NCBI GenBank assembly: GCA_018057635.1
Contig: JAGPDJ010000145.1
Span: 1 to 6,542 of the forward strand
From: Ferruginibacter sp.
GTDB lineage: Bacteria; Bacteroidota; Bacteroidia; Chitinophagales; Chitinophagaceae
Length of the DNA: 6,542 bases
Reading direction: 5' to 3'
Numbering within the stretch: position 1 is the stretch's first letter; each line of letters begins with the position of its first letter. This document shows positions 6,283 to 6,542 of this stretch, piece after piece. The notes beneath the pieces are model-generated. The model ran no database searches and had not been told where the DNA came from. It worked only from the letters and a program-made list of their open reading frames with translations. A program made the translations under genes and the position numbers.

Positions 6283-6542
6283 TTATACTAACCTCATTGA
6301 AATGAAACCGGCCAATTCCATGAGTCCGGCAATTCCCAGGTGTATGATAAAACCGCCCCAGATGCTTTTTGTATGATATGAAATGATACCAAGCAACAAC
6401 CCTCCTGCAAAACTGCTGATAGCCTCGCCCATTGGTTTTCCCAGATGAATGCAGCAATAAAAACAGGCAGCAGGAACGATGCATTGTTTTCCGCAAAGCT
6501 TAACCATGGATAAAATCAAAAATCCGCGAAAGAAAAACTCTA
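6283..6542 (-). CDS. CPBP-family intramembrane metalloprotease, C-terminal part (cut by the right window edge)
   Basis: CPBP (CAAX protease and bacteriocin-processing, ABI) proteins are polytopic membrane metalloproteases or their inactive relatives. The minus-strand frame is open from the window edge to the stop at 6283; the real start lies outside, and the TTG at 6519 is internal. The visible 86 residues begin with EFFFRGFL (6540 down to 6517), the first family motif. They continue with CCIHLGKPMGEA, carrying the second-motif His, and then GGLLLGIISYHTKSIWGGFIIH and GIAG, whose His is the final motif. These catalytic elements occur in the expected order. The residue before Glu has a codon ending in TA, so it is Leu, Ile or Val (or a stop), and the usual first Glu of the EExxxR motif is replaced, as in the EFFFRGF subgroup. 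Five cysteines crowd the region before the motif-two His. The substrate is unknown. Confidence 0.82.
   Translation of the reverse strand, partial: EFFFRGFLILSMVKLCGKQCIVPAACFYCCIHLGKPMGEAISSFAGGLLLGIISYHTKSIWGGFIIHLGIAGLMELAGFISMRLV

Noticed and set aside
6257..6496. 79-codon minus-strand open frame overlapping the CPBP gene
   Set aside because: It is shifted by a frame within the CPBP gene, which carries the real motifs, and has no family features.

Overview
The window looks like an ordinary chromosomal segment of a Bacteroidota bacterium. A member of the Chitinophagaceae or a relative is my best guess. The base composition is moderately AT-rich, start codons lack Shine-Dalgarno sequences, the heme A synthase is of the COX15-like type seen in this phylum, the KAS III has a long insertion, and a lipoprotein and a CPBP protease of Bacteroidota flavour are present. 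This placement rests on protein and style recognition, not on a search.

Layout. Positions 1-156 (minus) hold the first 52 codons of ribonuclease HII (rnhB), cut by the left edge. A short divergent spacer of about 80 bases separates it from a rightward pair: heme A synthase (ctaA, 241-1305) and, 22 bases downstream, a 741-residue protein with about seven membrane segments followed by a patatin-like lipase domain (1328-3553). The rest of the window runs leftward. In order of transcription it holds a CPBP-family intramembrane protease cut by the right edge (6283-6542), a small predicted lipoprotein (5651-6211), beta-ketoacyl-ACP synthase III (fabH, 4536-5585) and a diacylglycerol/lipid kinase-family protein (3540-4439). 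The patatin gene and the lipid kinase gene converge and overlap by 14 bases at their stop codons.

How the genes relate. Three of the seven genes act on lipids: a membrane-tethered acyl hydrolase, a lipid kinase and the enzyme that starts fatty-acid synthesis. Heme A synthase makes the cofactor of cytochrome oxidase in the same membrane. This gives a loose membrane theme, but nothing in the sequence proves a single pathway. The leftward genes are separated by 65-96 bases, so they may not form one transcript. The fabH-kinase gap contains a perfect 10-base inverted repeat.

There are no rRNA or tRNA genes, CRISPR arrays, insertion sequences or phage genes that I can see, and no stretch over 300 bases lacks a gene. 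I found no clear evidence of a new multi-gene system. The least ordinary item is the polytopic patatin protein, whose predicted topology would put its catalytic domain in the periplasm.
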